A stretch of 64,000 nucleotides of DNA from Terriglobia bacterium (GTDB lineage Bacteria; Acidobacteriota; Terriglobia; Bryobacterales; Bryobacteraceae). The notes under the pieces are model-generated. The model was not told where the DNA came from and made no database searches. It was given only the letters and a program-made list of their open reading frames with translations. This document shows positions 25,948-34,298 of this stretch, one piece after another (position 1 is the stretch's first letter; every line of letters starts with the position of its first letter). The DNA is taken from NCBI GenBank assembly GCA_020073305.1, contig JAIQFK010000008.1, positions 1-64,000 of the forward strand. The letters are read 5' to 3'. The position numbers were made by a program, and so were the translations under genes.

Positions 25948-27296
25948 GACCGGTATTGACTGTGGAACAGCTGATGAGACGGACGGCCAACCGTGTATTC
26001 GAGACCCTCTTCAACGAGGGTGCGCGGATCACTATCGTTGACTCGCCCCCAGGCGCGGGTAAAACGGACCTCGTCGAGAAGACGGCCGCTCTGGCAGTTC
26101 AACAGCTCGGATTGAGTGTCGCCGTGGTCACGCCCACTGTTGAACAGTCCTTTGACCTAATCCGCCGCCTCGTAGCCAACTTCGAAAGGCTACCGATCGA
26201 GATTCTGCTCAGCGAGAGTCGCCAGCTGCCCGCCGACTTGGCGGCAGATCCGCGTGTACCTGCGCCCATATCGATGCCCCGCGCATTACGTCGCGGCCGT
26301 AGCATCGTTATCGGAACCGTAGACAAGTTCTTCTTTGGCTCGGACGATGCCGGACTGCAGGGATTTGATGTGATGGTGTGCGACGAAGCTTACCAGGTCG
26401 CATATAGGAAATTCGCGCCCCTTCTTACCCTCGCCGAGCAGTTCCTTTTCGTCGGTGATCCCGGTCAGCTCCCCCCGTTATCGCGAGTCGAACTTGCGAG
26501 ATTTGAAGGAGCACCATCCAAAGTGCATTGGGCCGTGCCCAAAGAGTTGCTGCGCCTGCATCCCGAGATTCCGGTAATCCAACTGCCGGCATCCAGGCGC
26601 CTGCCTCAAGACACAATCGATTTCCTCCAGCCGAGCTTCTATCCGACATTGCCCTTTCAGTCTTCTGCTCCGGTGCAGCAGCGGCGGCTCTCCGTTAGAA
26701 ACCGAGGTTTCGGCGGGTTGATCGACATAGCTGTTGATCGTTTATGTCGTGGTGAAACGGTGGTATCGCTGATTCTGCCTCCGTCGCCGACGTTAACCCC
26801 TGATTTCGATGAGGAGGTTGCGGAGACGATGGCAGACGTTGTGCGCCGAATCATCGATCGTGGGATGACGATGGGTGCCGGGCTCCGACTCACGGGCGAC
26901 AACATCGGGTGCGTGGATGCTCACGTGGCGTCTGGGGCAAATGTAACCAAGGCATTGCGTGCTCGCACCCTCGGGAGCGAGATCATGGTGGGCACACCTG
27001 AGATTTGGCAGGGCCTTCAACGGCCAGTGATGGTTGTCAAGCATCCGCTCAGCGGGCTCAAAAAATTGGATCGGTTTGCTCTAGACCCTGGACGCTGCTG
27101 CGTCATGCTGTCACGACATCAGGCAGGCTGTGTAGTCGTTGCGCGGGACGGTGTTGAGCAGGTTCTCGACGCGCACCAGCATGACTGTGAGTCGACTCCA
27201 ATGGCCGCCGTCGACGCGGAATGGAACGGATGGCGCGCCCACCGTACTCTATGGGACGGACTAAGGAGCGGAGGTCGCTTGCTGTCCGCCAACTGA
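25944..27296 (+). CDS. SF1 helicase-like ATPase of the defence island
   Basis: The 450-residue protein has the motifs of a superfamily 1 helicase: PPGAGKT (K40), a motif Ia VAVVTPTVEQSFDLI, motif II CDEAYQ (D147-E148), motif III FLFVGDPGQLPPLS near 171, and motif VI-like CCVMLSRHQAGCVVV near 388. It is short for SF1B enzymes and lacks an obvious 1B/2B insertion. With the Cas4-like nuclease two genes upstream it resembles a split Dna2 or AddAB-type helicase-nuclease. It is translationally coupled to the upstream gene (ATGA) and is the last gene of the plus-strand operon, ending 28 bp before the convergent methyltransferase. Confidence 0.8.
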   Translation: MRPVLTVEQLMRRTANRVFETLFNEGARITIVDSPPGAGKTDLVEKTAALAVQQLGLSVAVVTPTVEQSFDLIRRLVANFERLPIEILLSESRQLPADLAADPRVPAPISMPRALRRGRSIVIGTVDKFFFGSDDAGLQGFDVMVCDEAYQVAYRKFAPLLTLAEQFLFVGDPGQLPPLSRVELARFEGAPSKVHWAVPKELLRLHPEIPVIQLPASRRLPQDTIDFLQPSFYPTLPFQSSAPVQQRRLSVRNRGFGGLIDIAVDRLCRGETVVSLILPPSPTLTPDFDEEVAETMADVVRRIIDRGMTMGAGLRLTGDNIGCVDAHVASGANVTKALRARTLGSEIMVGTPEIWQGLQRPVMVVKHPLSGLKKLDRFALDPGRCCVMLSRHQAGCVVVARDGVEQVLDAHQHDCESTPMAAVDAEWNGWRAHRTLWDGLRSGGRLLSAN

Positions 27297-27324
27297 ACCA
27301 CATCCAAGAAATTTCACAACCGCG

Positions 27325-28473
27325 TTAGTCCGAATGGTCAATGTGCCTCTTCAAGTCATGTGCGAAGCGCGACGGGTAATGAAGAGTACTTGCCATCAAG
27401 CGGCGATAGAAGCCTTCCGCCGCCTTCCGAGATAGCGGTCGGCAGGGGAACTGAAGAAATCTATCGATTCGCGTCATGGCCTTGTTGACGGGCCACGTAG
27501 AAACCACCCCTGCGTACCGCTTGCCTTTTCCTCCGAAAGCGGCCTTGGGCCATCCCATCCTGACATTGAGTTCACACGCGTCGTTCGGCTCACTCGCAGG
27601 AGAACAGCGTAATGCCATGCCCAGCCATTCGGAGACTGGGGTGGTGACTGCGTTTCCGACAAGACGCCACCTACACCCTCGAGTTGCGACTTGTTCGGCG
27701 GGTGCGGTCCAGTCGGCGGAAAATCCTTGAAGCCGCTCGGCGTCACGGATATCTAGCGTCATGATGTGTCCTTTGGGCATCCAGATCGCGGGTGGCGAAG
27801 GTATTCCCAGAGTTGATCCACCTTTGAGGGTCGGTACACAGCCCTGGGCCCAGCCAAGCCCGTTATTACCCTCTGTCCAATAGAACCCGCACGGAGGAGT
27901 GTCAGTCTGGATAGAGTCCTCTGGCCCTGCGTCTTGACTCAGCAGCACGCTGGCGGGGTCGCCATGGATTGATGCGAGCAAGAACACACGGAGCCGTCTT
28001 TGAGGGATGCCGAAAGCCCTGGTGTCGATCGTGCGATATGCCCACTTATAGCCCAAGTCTTCAAGGGAACGCACGACGTAGTCAATCATGGCACCTCTGT
28101 GAAGCTGCAGCATGAACGGAACGTTTTCGAGAAGCACCCATGGCGTTTGTATTTGCTTGAGGATTCTGAAAACGTGAGACACGATTGTCGACTTCTTGCC
28201 GTTCAATCCTTGGGTAAGCCCCACTTGCGACAAATCCTGGCAAGGGAACCCAGCAGTGAGCAGATCAACATCTCGCGGAACAGCATCGATTTCTGCGACA
28301 TCTGTGATGAGGAGCCTTCTCTTGAAGTGCTTCCGCAAGACAGCCTGCGCGGCCAAGTCGTTCTCGCAAAGAAGAACGGACTTGTGGCCAGCCCTCTCTA
28401 AACCGACTTCGAAGCCGCCAATACCAGCGAAGATGCCCGCCACTCTTAGCGCCTTTTGGCGTTTGAATTTCAT
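27325..28473 (-). CDS. DNA (cytosine-5) methyltransferase
   Basis: The frame is open to 28605, but ATG at 28473 is chosen because it overlaps the Vsr stop (TGATG) and begins just before motif I. All key motifs are present: AGIFAGIGGFEVGLE (motif I), GFPCQDLSQ (catalytic Cys, motif IV), LLENVPFM (motif VI), IPQRRLRVFLLA (motif VIII) and the C-terminal GNAVTTPV (motif X). It methylates cytosine C5 in a specific site and presumably marks self DNA. DISARM class 2 also pairs DrmA/DrmB with a 5mC methyltransferase. It is convergent with the helicase operon, so its promoter is separate. The recognition sequence cannot be read here. Confidence 0.92.
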   Translation of the reverse strand: MKFKRQKALRVAGIFAGIGGFEVGLERAGHKSVLLCENDLAAQAVLRKHFKRRLLITDVAEIDAVPRDVDLLTAGFPCQDLSQVGLTQGLNGKKSTIVSHVFRILKQIQTPWVLLENVPFMLQLHRGAMIDYVVRSLEDLGYKWAYRTIDTRAFGIPQRRLRVFLLASIHGDPASVLLSQDAGPEDSIQTDTPPCGFYWTEGNNGLGWAQGCVPTLKGGSTLGIPSPPAIWMPKGHIMTLDIRDAERLQGFSADWTAPAEQVATRGCRWRLVGNAVTTPVSEWLGMALRCSPASEPNDACELNVRMGWPKAAFGGKGKRYAGVVSTWPVNKAMTRIDRFLQFPCRPLSRKAAEGFYRRLMASTLHYPSRFAHDLKRHIDHSD

Positions 28474-28934
28474 CACGATCCTTGTTTTTGGCCGGCGTGC
28501 GAGAAGAGAAGCCTCGCCAGGCGGCCGCGAAGCTGGGCGACGTTTCGTAGCTGGCACTCCCAGACAATGACAACACGAAAGCCGAGGCGCCTCAACGCCC
28601 GGCACTTGTGCGCGTCGCGACGCCTGTTATCTTCAAGCTTGTTCCTCCAGAAGTGATGCCTCACTTTCGGTATGCGGGAGCCAGCCCCCCCTTTCGTCTT
28701 TGGGCAATTCTTGTGCCCGTGCCAGAAACACCCGTTCACGAAGACCGCCCACCGCTTCGTTCGATTCGCAAGGTCCGGGGACCCTGGCAGATCTCCATTT
28801 CCCAGACGGTATCGAGTACCAAGAGCTGTCATCAGCTTTCGCACCTTGAGCTCCGCACCGGTGTTGGTCTGCTTGACCGCTTTCATCATACGAGAGCGGG
28901 TGGCTGGCGAAACAATGTCCCTTGGGCGTACCAA
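28473..28934 (-). CDS. vsr: Very short patch repair endonuclease (Vsr)
   Basis: The 153-residue protein matches Vsr: a start region ATRSRMMKAVKQTNTGAE, the catalytic Asp in GSPDLANR, then FVNGCFWHGHKNCP with the zinc and active-site Cys/His residues, and VRHHFWRNKLEDNRRRD. Vsr nicks T:G mismatches left by deamination of 5-methylcytosine. It is encoded directly before, and overlapping, the C5 methyltransferase, the usual arrangement. The start used is TTG at 28934; no good Shine-Dalgarno is seen, so an internal start is possible. Confidence 0.92.
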   Translation of the reverse strand: MVRPRDIVSPATRSRMMKAVKQTNTGAELKVRKLMTALGTRYRLGNGDLPGSPDLANRTKRWAVFVNGCFWHGHKNCPKTKGGAGSRIPKVRHHFWRNKLEDNRRRDAHKCRALRRLGFRVVIVWECQLRNVAQLRGRLARLLFSHAGQKQGS

Positions 28935-29272
28935 AGCAACATTCTAGGATGTTGAACGTCCGCCCGGCTGCTACTCTGCTTTCCCTGCCGCCTGGAACGA
29001 TGTTGTTTTGATCGGAGGTTGCGGCCGCCCAGCTTGTACGGGGCTGTCAACAAACGCTTCCTGTCAACCGGAGAAACCGGAGAATTCGCAAGTGAAAACG
29101 TGGGGTTCGGCCTCAACCCTGGGGTTGAGCTTGCGCCCCCGCGAAACCTCTCTTTAAACCGGAGAGCACTGGCGACGCGCGAAAACCTGCGGAATGTTGC
29201 GAATACGGGCGGGGTAGATGCGGGGCGCTGCTGTCAACAAAACAGGCGCTACGAGTTGCGGTAAGAATGTAG
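28935..29272. other. Intergenic region between vsr and tRNA-Gln
   Basis: No gene is supported. The sequence CTGTCAAC occurs three times (about 29045, 29062 and 29230), and the same octamer marks the outer end of the inverted repeat near 15728. Its inverse also appears near 7163 as ATTGACAGG. This could reflect element-end or recombination sequences. Promoters for vsr and tRNA-Gln should lie here or just beyond. Confidence 0.35.
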
Positions 29273-29346
29273 TGGCTCCCCGGCATGGATTCGAACCACG
29301 ATTCACGGCTCCAAAGGCCGCTGTCCTACCATTAGACGACCGGGGA
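29273..29346 (-). tRNA. tRNA-Gln (anticodon TTG)
   Basis: On the minus strand TCCCCGG pairs with CCGGGGA, the D arm and T arm (GGTTCGAATCC) are complete, and the anticodon loop CTTTGGA gives anticodon TTG. CCA is encoded at 29273-29275, giving 74 nt. The defence island ends next to its 3' end, the side where integrases usually recombine, so this gene is a candidate attachment site. Confidence 0.95.
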
Positions 29347-29415
29347 AAACGGGAGAGCGATTCCAGTGTAGCGTTCACGCACAAGTCCGCGCAAATGATC
29401 TGTTAGAATCGGCGA

Positions 29416-29511
29416 GGAAGCTAGTCTTGGCCGGTGCCCGGCGCGGGCTTCAAACCCGTCGTGCGGCACTTTCGTGTCGCAGGTGGGTTCGACTCCCACT
29501 AGCTTCCGCCA
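29416..29511 (+). tRNA. selC: tRNA-Sec (selenocysteine, anticodon TCA)
   Basis: The 96-nt gene has an extended acceptor stem (GGAAGCTAG with CTAGCTTCC), a long D stem, a long variable arm (GTGCGGCA/TGTCGCA-type hairpin), T-arm GGGTTCGACTCCC and encoded CCA. The anticodon loop gives TCA at 29450-29452, which reads UGA. These features identify selC and imply that the organism makes selenoproteins. No selA, selB or selD is in the window. Confidence 0.93.
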
Positions 29512-29534
29512 GCCATCTTTCTCTTTCGCATTGC

Positions 29535-30045
29535 CTACGACGTGGGTTTCTCCCGGGGTGCGAGGTATGCCTGGAAATCGCGCTGGACGCGTTCGACATA
29601 GCTCCCGAGCAGTTCGCGGATCCGCGCGGCGCTGGGCGACTTTACGATAAGACCTACATGGTGCGGCCGGTCCATGCGCCACACGATTTCGGGATCGGTG
29701 TAGGCGGAAGTATCCGGGTGCTCCTGCCGGGCCAGCGAAACCAGCAGGCCGGCGTAATCCTGCTTCGGCTGGGGCGGCGCATACGGCGCTTTGCCGCCTG
29801 CAACCTCCACCTTCGCCCACTCGGCCCAAAGATTCAGGCCCGTCGCGGCTTCCACCAGTTCGACAATATGCGCACCCCCGACGCGGGCGGATGTCTCCAG
29901 GAAATGGATCTCGCCAGTATCGCGCGCCTGAATAAACTCAGTGTGCGAAACGCCATTCACGAGTCCGAATGCAGCCATCCCACGTTGGTTCATGCCGAGC
30001 AGATCTCGAACCAGCTCCGAGTCGCGCTCGAGGATCGCCCGGTTA
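29535..30045 (-). pseudogene. C-terminal fragment of an ATP-grasp ligase
   Basis: The conserved part reads AILERDSELVRDLLG, GMAAFGLVNGVSHTEFIQ, and IHFLETSARVGGAHIVELVEAATG, which is the C-terminal half of the ATP-grasp fold in carbamoyl-phosphate-synthetase-like ligases, with the metal-binding E and N/R residues. The N-terminal domain and the P-loop part are missing; similarity stops near 30045, where the frame runs on into the antisense of the esterase fragment. The gene has lost its 5' half and promoter and is unlikely to be functional. Confidence 0.7.
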
Positions 30046-30735
30046 CAGCGAATCGGACGCGCGACATCCGGTTCTCTATTTGCAGGACGGCCAGAATCTT
30101 TTCGATCCTGCCACCGCATTTGGCGGCCAGGACTGGCGTGCGGATGTCACCGCCGATGACCTGATCTGCCGCGGCGAAATCGAACCGGTCATCATGGTCG
30201 GGATTTATAACACCGGCGTGCGCCGTGTATCCGAATACACGCCGACGCGGGACCGCCGCCTGCGGAAGGGCGGCAAGGCCGTCCGCTATACAGAAATGCT
30301 CGCCCGCGAAATCAAGCCGCTCATCGATCACGAATACCGCACGCTGAAAAGCGCTCGACACACGGCAGTTGGCGGATCCTCGCTCGGCGCGCTGGCTTCT
30401 TTGATTGCCGCGCTCGAATATCCGCGGGTATTCGGACAGGTCGCCATGCTGTCTCCGTCGGTCGCTGGGACGGGCAGTCCATCGTCGCCGCGGCGCGCGC
30501 TTATCGATCCCGATTACGGCCGCGCATCTGGCTGGACATGGGCACGAAGGAGAGTGATGCCGCGCAGTTGGCGGTTGAGGAGGCGCGCCTCCTGCGGGAC
30601 ACCCTGGTTGAAAGCGGATGGCGCATCGGAGCCGATCTCGAGTACGAGGAAATTGAAGGAGCCGGCCACAATGAAGCCGCCCGGGCGGCGCGATTCGGGC
30701 AGGTGCTCGCTTATCTATTCGGCAAGCGGCAGTAA
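30040..30735 (+). pseudogene. Truncated and frameshifted esterase (enterochelin-esterase-like alpha/beta hydrolase)
   Basis: Sense starts abruptly at about 30040 with GYSESDARHPVLYLQDGQ, the typical first conserved block of the putative-esterase family, and continues through the nucleophile motif VGGSSLGALASL. After MLSPSV (about 30460) the correct reading moves to another frame (GRWDGQSIVAAARAY), which runs to TAA at 30735 and includes the catalytic His in GAGHNEAAR. A one-base deletion near 30463 explains this. The N-terminus is lost at the same junction that removed the 5' end of the divergent ATP-grasp gene. Confidence 0.7.
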
Positions 30736-33700
30736 TTAAGCAGTTGTCGCTTCTGCCTTGGTGAGGGTCGCAAGCGCCGACTTGACCTGGCTGACGGTTT
30801 CGTTCACGCGGGCGCAAGCTTCTGTGGCGCCACTCAGGTCGCCGCTGCGAGCTAAATCTTCCAACTGCTGCGCCGCCTGGAACGCGTCCTTGGCCAGAAA
30901 GTTTCCCACAGCGCCCTTGAGCGCGTGCGCCGCGTATTGCAGCGCCGGTGCGTCCTGCCTGGCAACCGCCTCCTCGATCTCCTTGCTTATTCTGGCGTGT
31001 TCGGTCACGAATAAACCAGCCAGTTCTTTGAGCAGGCTGGTATCGCCGCGGAATCGGGCCATCAGCGCCCGCACGTCGATCGCCGTGCTCTCGATGCCGG
31101 GCAACGGGCTGGCTGCGCTCTGCGCCGGCTTAGAACCGGCTTCGCCGATTACTTGCGCGAGTTCCTCGGCTTGCACGGGCTTTGAGATATAGGCGTCCAT
31201 GCCGGCCTCCAGACATCGTTCCCGATCGCCCTTCATGGCATGCGCGGTCATGGCCACAATCGGCAAGTGCCCGCCCGTGTGCTTCTCGCGGGCGCGAATG
31301 GCGCGCGTAGCCTCGAATCCTCCCATCTCGGGCATCTGCACGTCCATCAGGACAAGATCAAATGGCCGCTGCTTCACCGCCTCGAGCGCCTCTTTGCCGT
31401 TGGTGACGATCACCACCTCATGGCCCCACCTTTCGATGAAGCGGAGCGCCACCCGCTGGTTGACGGCATTGTCCTCGGCCAGCAGGATGGTGAGCCGCCG
31501 GTTGACTCCGGGAGCCGGGGGTACCAAAGCAGCTTGTCCCTTGACCACGCGCTCGGCGCCCAGACACGTCAGGATGGAATCCAGCAACGTCGAATGCTGC
31601 ACCGGCTTCGTCAGGTAGGCCGCCACTCCGATCTCGCGGCAGCGGGCCGCGTCACGGCCCTGGCCCGCCGACGACAGCATCATCAGCGTGGCTCCCGCAA
31701 AATCCTTGCGATTGCGGATCCGCTCGGCTAGTTCGAAGCCGTCCATTTCGGGCATCATGGCGTCCAACAGCACCAGCGCAAAAGGCTCACCCGCTACGCC
31801 CGCTTGCTCGAGCGCAGCCAACGCCGCAGCCCCGCTGGCCGCTGTGGCCGGCCGCATGCGCCAACTGGTTAGCATTTCCTGCAGGATTCGCCGGTTGGTG
31901 GCATTGTCATCGACCACCAGCACACGCAGATTCTCGAGGGACGCCAGATCCGGCGCGGTTCTCGTTGCCGCTTCCGCCGCCCGCCCGAACGTGGCCGTGA
32001 AATGAAACGTGCTTCCTTTCCCCACCTCGCTCTCGACCCAGATGCGTCCCCCCATCAGCTCCACCAGTTGTGCCGCGATGGCGAGGCCCAGCCCCGTGCC
32101 TCCGTAGTGACGGGTCGTCGAGCTGTCGGCCTGCGCAAAGGCCTCAAAAATCACCTGCCGCTTCTCGGCGGGGATGCCGATTCCGGTATCGCTGACGATG
32201 AAGTGCAACTGCACCACGCCCGCGAGCAGCCGCTCCGCCTGCACGCGCACGACGACCTCGCCGTGCTCGGTAAACTTGATCGCGTTGCCCACCAGGTTGA
32301 CGATGACCTGCCGCAGCCGCCCTGGATCGCCCACCAGAGCGTCCGGCACGTCGGGCAGGATGTCGCCGGCCAACTCCAGGCCCTTCTGCTCGGCCCGCAG
32401 AGCGAGAATACCCAGCGTGCTTCCCAGGCTGTCTCGCAGATTGAAATCGATCGATTCCAGTTCCAGTCGTCCCGCTTCAATCTTGGAGAAATCGAGAATG
32501 TCATTGAGCAAGGTGAGAAGATCGCCGGCGGACTGCTTGACGGTGGTTAGATATTCCCGCTGCTCGTCGGTGAGCCTCGTATAGAGCGCCAGTTCCGTCA
32601 TGCCGATGATGGCGTTCATCGGAGTGCGAATCTCATGGCTCATATTGGCCAGGAAATCGCTCTTGGCGCGAGTGGCGGCTTCCGCACGAACCTTGGCCGC
32701 CTCCAGTTCCGCGAGCAAGTGCTGCTGCTGCGCGTTGGCGGTTTTCAGCTCGGCGGTATACCGCTTCAACTGCTCCTCGGCCTGTTTTCGATCCGTGATG
32801 TCCAGCATGGCGGAACGGATTCCCGTCACATTGCCCTGGTCGTCCCGAATCAGGCTTTCATGAATCTCCTGGATGCGCTGCCGGCCGTCCGCGCGCACGT
32901 ACTCTCGCTCAAACGGGGCAATCGCCATACCTCCCGCGAGTTTCCTCCGCACGGCCTCCCGGCTGGCGTCCCGCTGCTCGGGAGACACAAACTCCCAGAT
33001 GTGCCGGCCAATCATTTGTTCCGGTTTGGTGCCCAGCATCAGGCATTCGGCCCGGTTAACGCGGCGCACGATGCCCTCGGCATCGATCTCGTGGTACGCC
33101 ACCGGAGCCTCGTCAAACAGCAGACGAAATCTTTCTTCGCTCTGCCGCCGCCCTTGCTCCGCCCGCATGCGCTCGGTGAACTGTCCGATCTGGCTGCCCA
33201 CGGTCGCCATCATTTCTAGCAGGTCCTGGTCCGGCTGGCGAATCTCATGGCTGAAGAATTCCATCACGCCCAGGAATTCGTCGTCGAGCAGGATGGGGAA
33301 ACCGAAGGCTGCATGCAGCCCCACCAGAGCCGCGGCAGACGCCCGCGGGAAGTTGGCGTCCTGGACCACGTCCGGAATCCACGCGGGCGCCTTGCTGGCC
33401 CAGACACGGCCCGGCAAACCGACACCCTCCGGGAACACCGACTCCTCGCTGAGTGCCTCGAAATCCCAGAAGTCGGCTCGCGCAGCATGCCACGTCTCCA
33501 GGCAGCGCAGCGCGTTTGCATCCCGGTCAATGATCCACAACGCCCCGTGTTCCCACTCGAGGCTCTCGCAAATCGCTTGAAGAATCTTCGGCGCCGAATC
33601 CGCAAGCCCGCCCGATTCGGCCAGCACACGGCTGACTGAATACTGGGTCTTGAGGTGCGCTTCCACGCGCTTCTGATCGACTACAGCGTGCTCGGACTCA

Positions 33701-34173
33701 GCCAGCTTGCGCCGCGATTCGAGGTGCTCCATCAACTGTCTGCCCAAGGCCTCGAGCGCCCGAATCTGTTCAGAGCTTGCCTCGCGGGGGACGTAATCCA
33801 TGATGCGCAGGGCCCCCAGTGCATGGCCAACGGGAGTAATGAGAGGAACACCCGCATAGAAGCGAAACCCGGCGTCGGCGAATCGCTCGTCCCTGGCGGC
33901 ATCGGAGACCACCAGCGCCTCGGACCCCAGAATGACATGGGCGGAAAAGGAATTGTCCCTGGAGGTCGCGCTGGCGTCCAATCCGATCTGGGATTGGAAG
34001 GACTCCCGGTCCTCTTCGACGAAACCGATAGCGGCGGCCGGCGCTCCGAACAGCCGCGCGGCTATCGCTGTAACGTCATCAAAGGTGGTTTGAACCGAAC
34101 CCGCCAGCTCGCGATATTCGCGAACAGCAACGAGTCGTTCGGCCTCATTCGTGGGCAACGTCGCGGGTATCAT
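30736..34173 (-). CDS. Hybrid sensor histidine kinase with GAF-GAF-PAS, two receivers and HPt
   Basis: A 1145-residue soluble phosphorelay protein. Two N-terminal GAF-like domains (about 20-165 and 190-340) precede a PAS domain (about 355-470) and a coiled coil. HisKA is marked by [18 protein letters not shown] with the phospho-accepting His near 520. HATPase_c follows with NLVGNAIKFT, DTGIGIP and GGTGLGLAI. Two receivers carry VVDDNATN/LLDAMMPEMDG and [19 protein letters not shown]. The C-terminal HPt ends with YAAHALKGAVGNF. No transmembrane segment is visible, so it senses a cytosolic signal. It is monocistronic; the promoter candidate lies at 34202-34220. The output regulator is not in the neighbourhood. 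Confidence 0.93.
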   Translation of the reverse strand: MIPATLPTNEAERLVAVREYRELAGSVQTTFDDVTAIAARLFGAPAAAIGFVEEDRESFQSQIGLDASATSRDNSFSAHVILGSEALVVSDAARDERFADAGFRFYAGVPLITPVGHALGALRIMDYVPREASSEQIRALEALGRQLMEHLESRRKLAESEHAVVDQKRVEAHLKTQYSVSRVLAESGGLADSAPKILQAICESLEWEHGALWIIDRDANALRCLETWHAARADFWDFEALSEESVFPEGVGLPGRVWASKAPAWIPDVVQDANFPRASAAALVGLHAAFGFPILLDDEFLGVMEFFSHEIRQPDQDLLEMMATVGSQIGQFTERMRAEQGRRQSEERFRLLFDEAPVAYHEIDAEGIVRRVNRAECLMLGTKPEQMIGRHIWEFVSPEQRDASREAVRRKLAGGMAIAPFEREYVRADGRQRIQEIHESLIRDDQGNVTGIRSAMLDITDRKQAEEQLKRYTAELKTANAQQQHLLAELEAAKVRAEAATRAKSDFLANMSHEIRTPMNAIIGMTELALYTRLTDEQREYLTTVKQSAGDLLTLLNDILDFSKIEAGRLELESIDFNLRDSLGSTLGILALRAEQKGLELAGDILPDVPDALVGDPGRLRQVIVNLVGNAIKFTEHGEVVVRVQAERLLAGVVQLHFIVSDTGIGIPAEKRQVIFEAFAQADSSTTRHYGGTGLGLAIAAQLVELMGGRIWVESEVGKGSTFHFTATFGRAAEAATRTAPDLASLENLRVLVVDDNATNRRILQEMLTSWRMRPATAASGAAALAALEQAGVAGEPFALVLLDAMMPEMDGFELAERIRNRKDFAGATLMMLSSAGQGRDAARCREIGVAAYLTKPVQHSTLLDSILTCLGAERVVKGQAALVPPAPGVNRRLTILLAEDNAVNQRVALRFIERWGHEVVIVTNGKEALEAVKQRPFDLVLMDVQMPEMGGFEATRAIRAREKHTGGHLPIVAMTAHAMKGDRERCLEAGMDAYISKPVQAEELAQVIGEAGSKPAQSAASPLPGIESTAIDVRALMARFRGDTSLLKELAGLFVTEHARISKEIEEAVARQDAPALQYAAHALKGAVGNFLAKDAFQAAQQLEDLARSGDLSGATEACARVNETVSQVKSALATLTKAEATTA

Positions 34174-34201
34174 AGACAGCTGTAGGGTACCGTACTTACT
34201 T

Positions 34202-34220
34202 GCGGTGAATTATACACCGC
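34202..34220 (-). promoter_or_regulatory. Candidate -10 inside a 6-bp inverted repeat before the hybrid kinase
   Basis: On the minus strand TATAAT (34214-34209) lies in the centre of GCGGTG/CACCGC, a perfect 6-bp inverted repeat with a 7-bp spacer, 36 bp upstream of the kinase ATG. A -35 element is poor. The overlap of palindrome and -10 would suit repressor control. Confidence 0.4.
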
Positions 34221-34298
34221 GCCGATGCGGTACTTCGGGGTACGGGTGCAAGGTTAGTTTCCCGCCTGCCAACATCCGTCCGTGCATCCGTCCGATCA

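Noticed and set aside
29019-29264. 81-codon plus-strand frame between vsr and tRNA-Gln
   Set aside because: No start signal and no plausible protein sequence; the stretch contains repeated CTGTCAAC motifs and looks non-coding.
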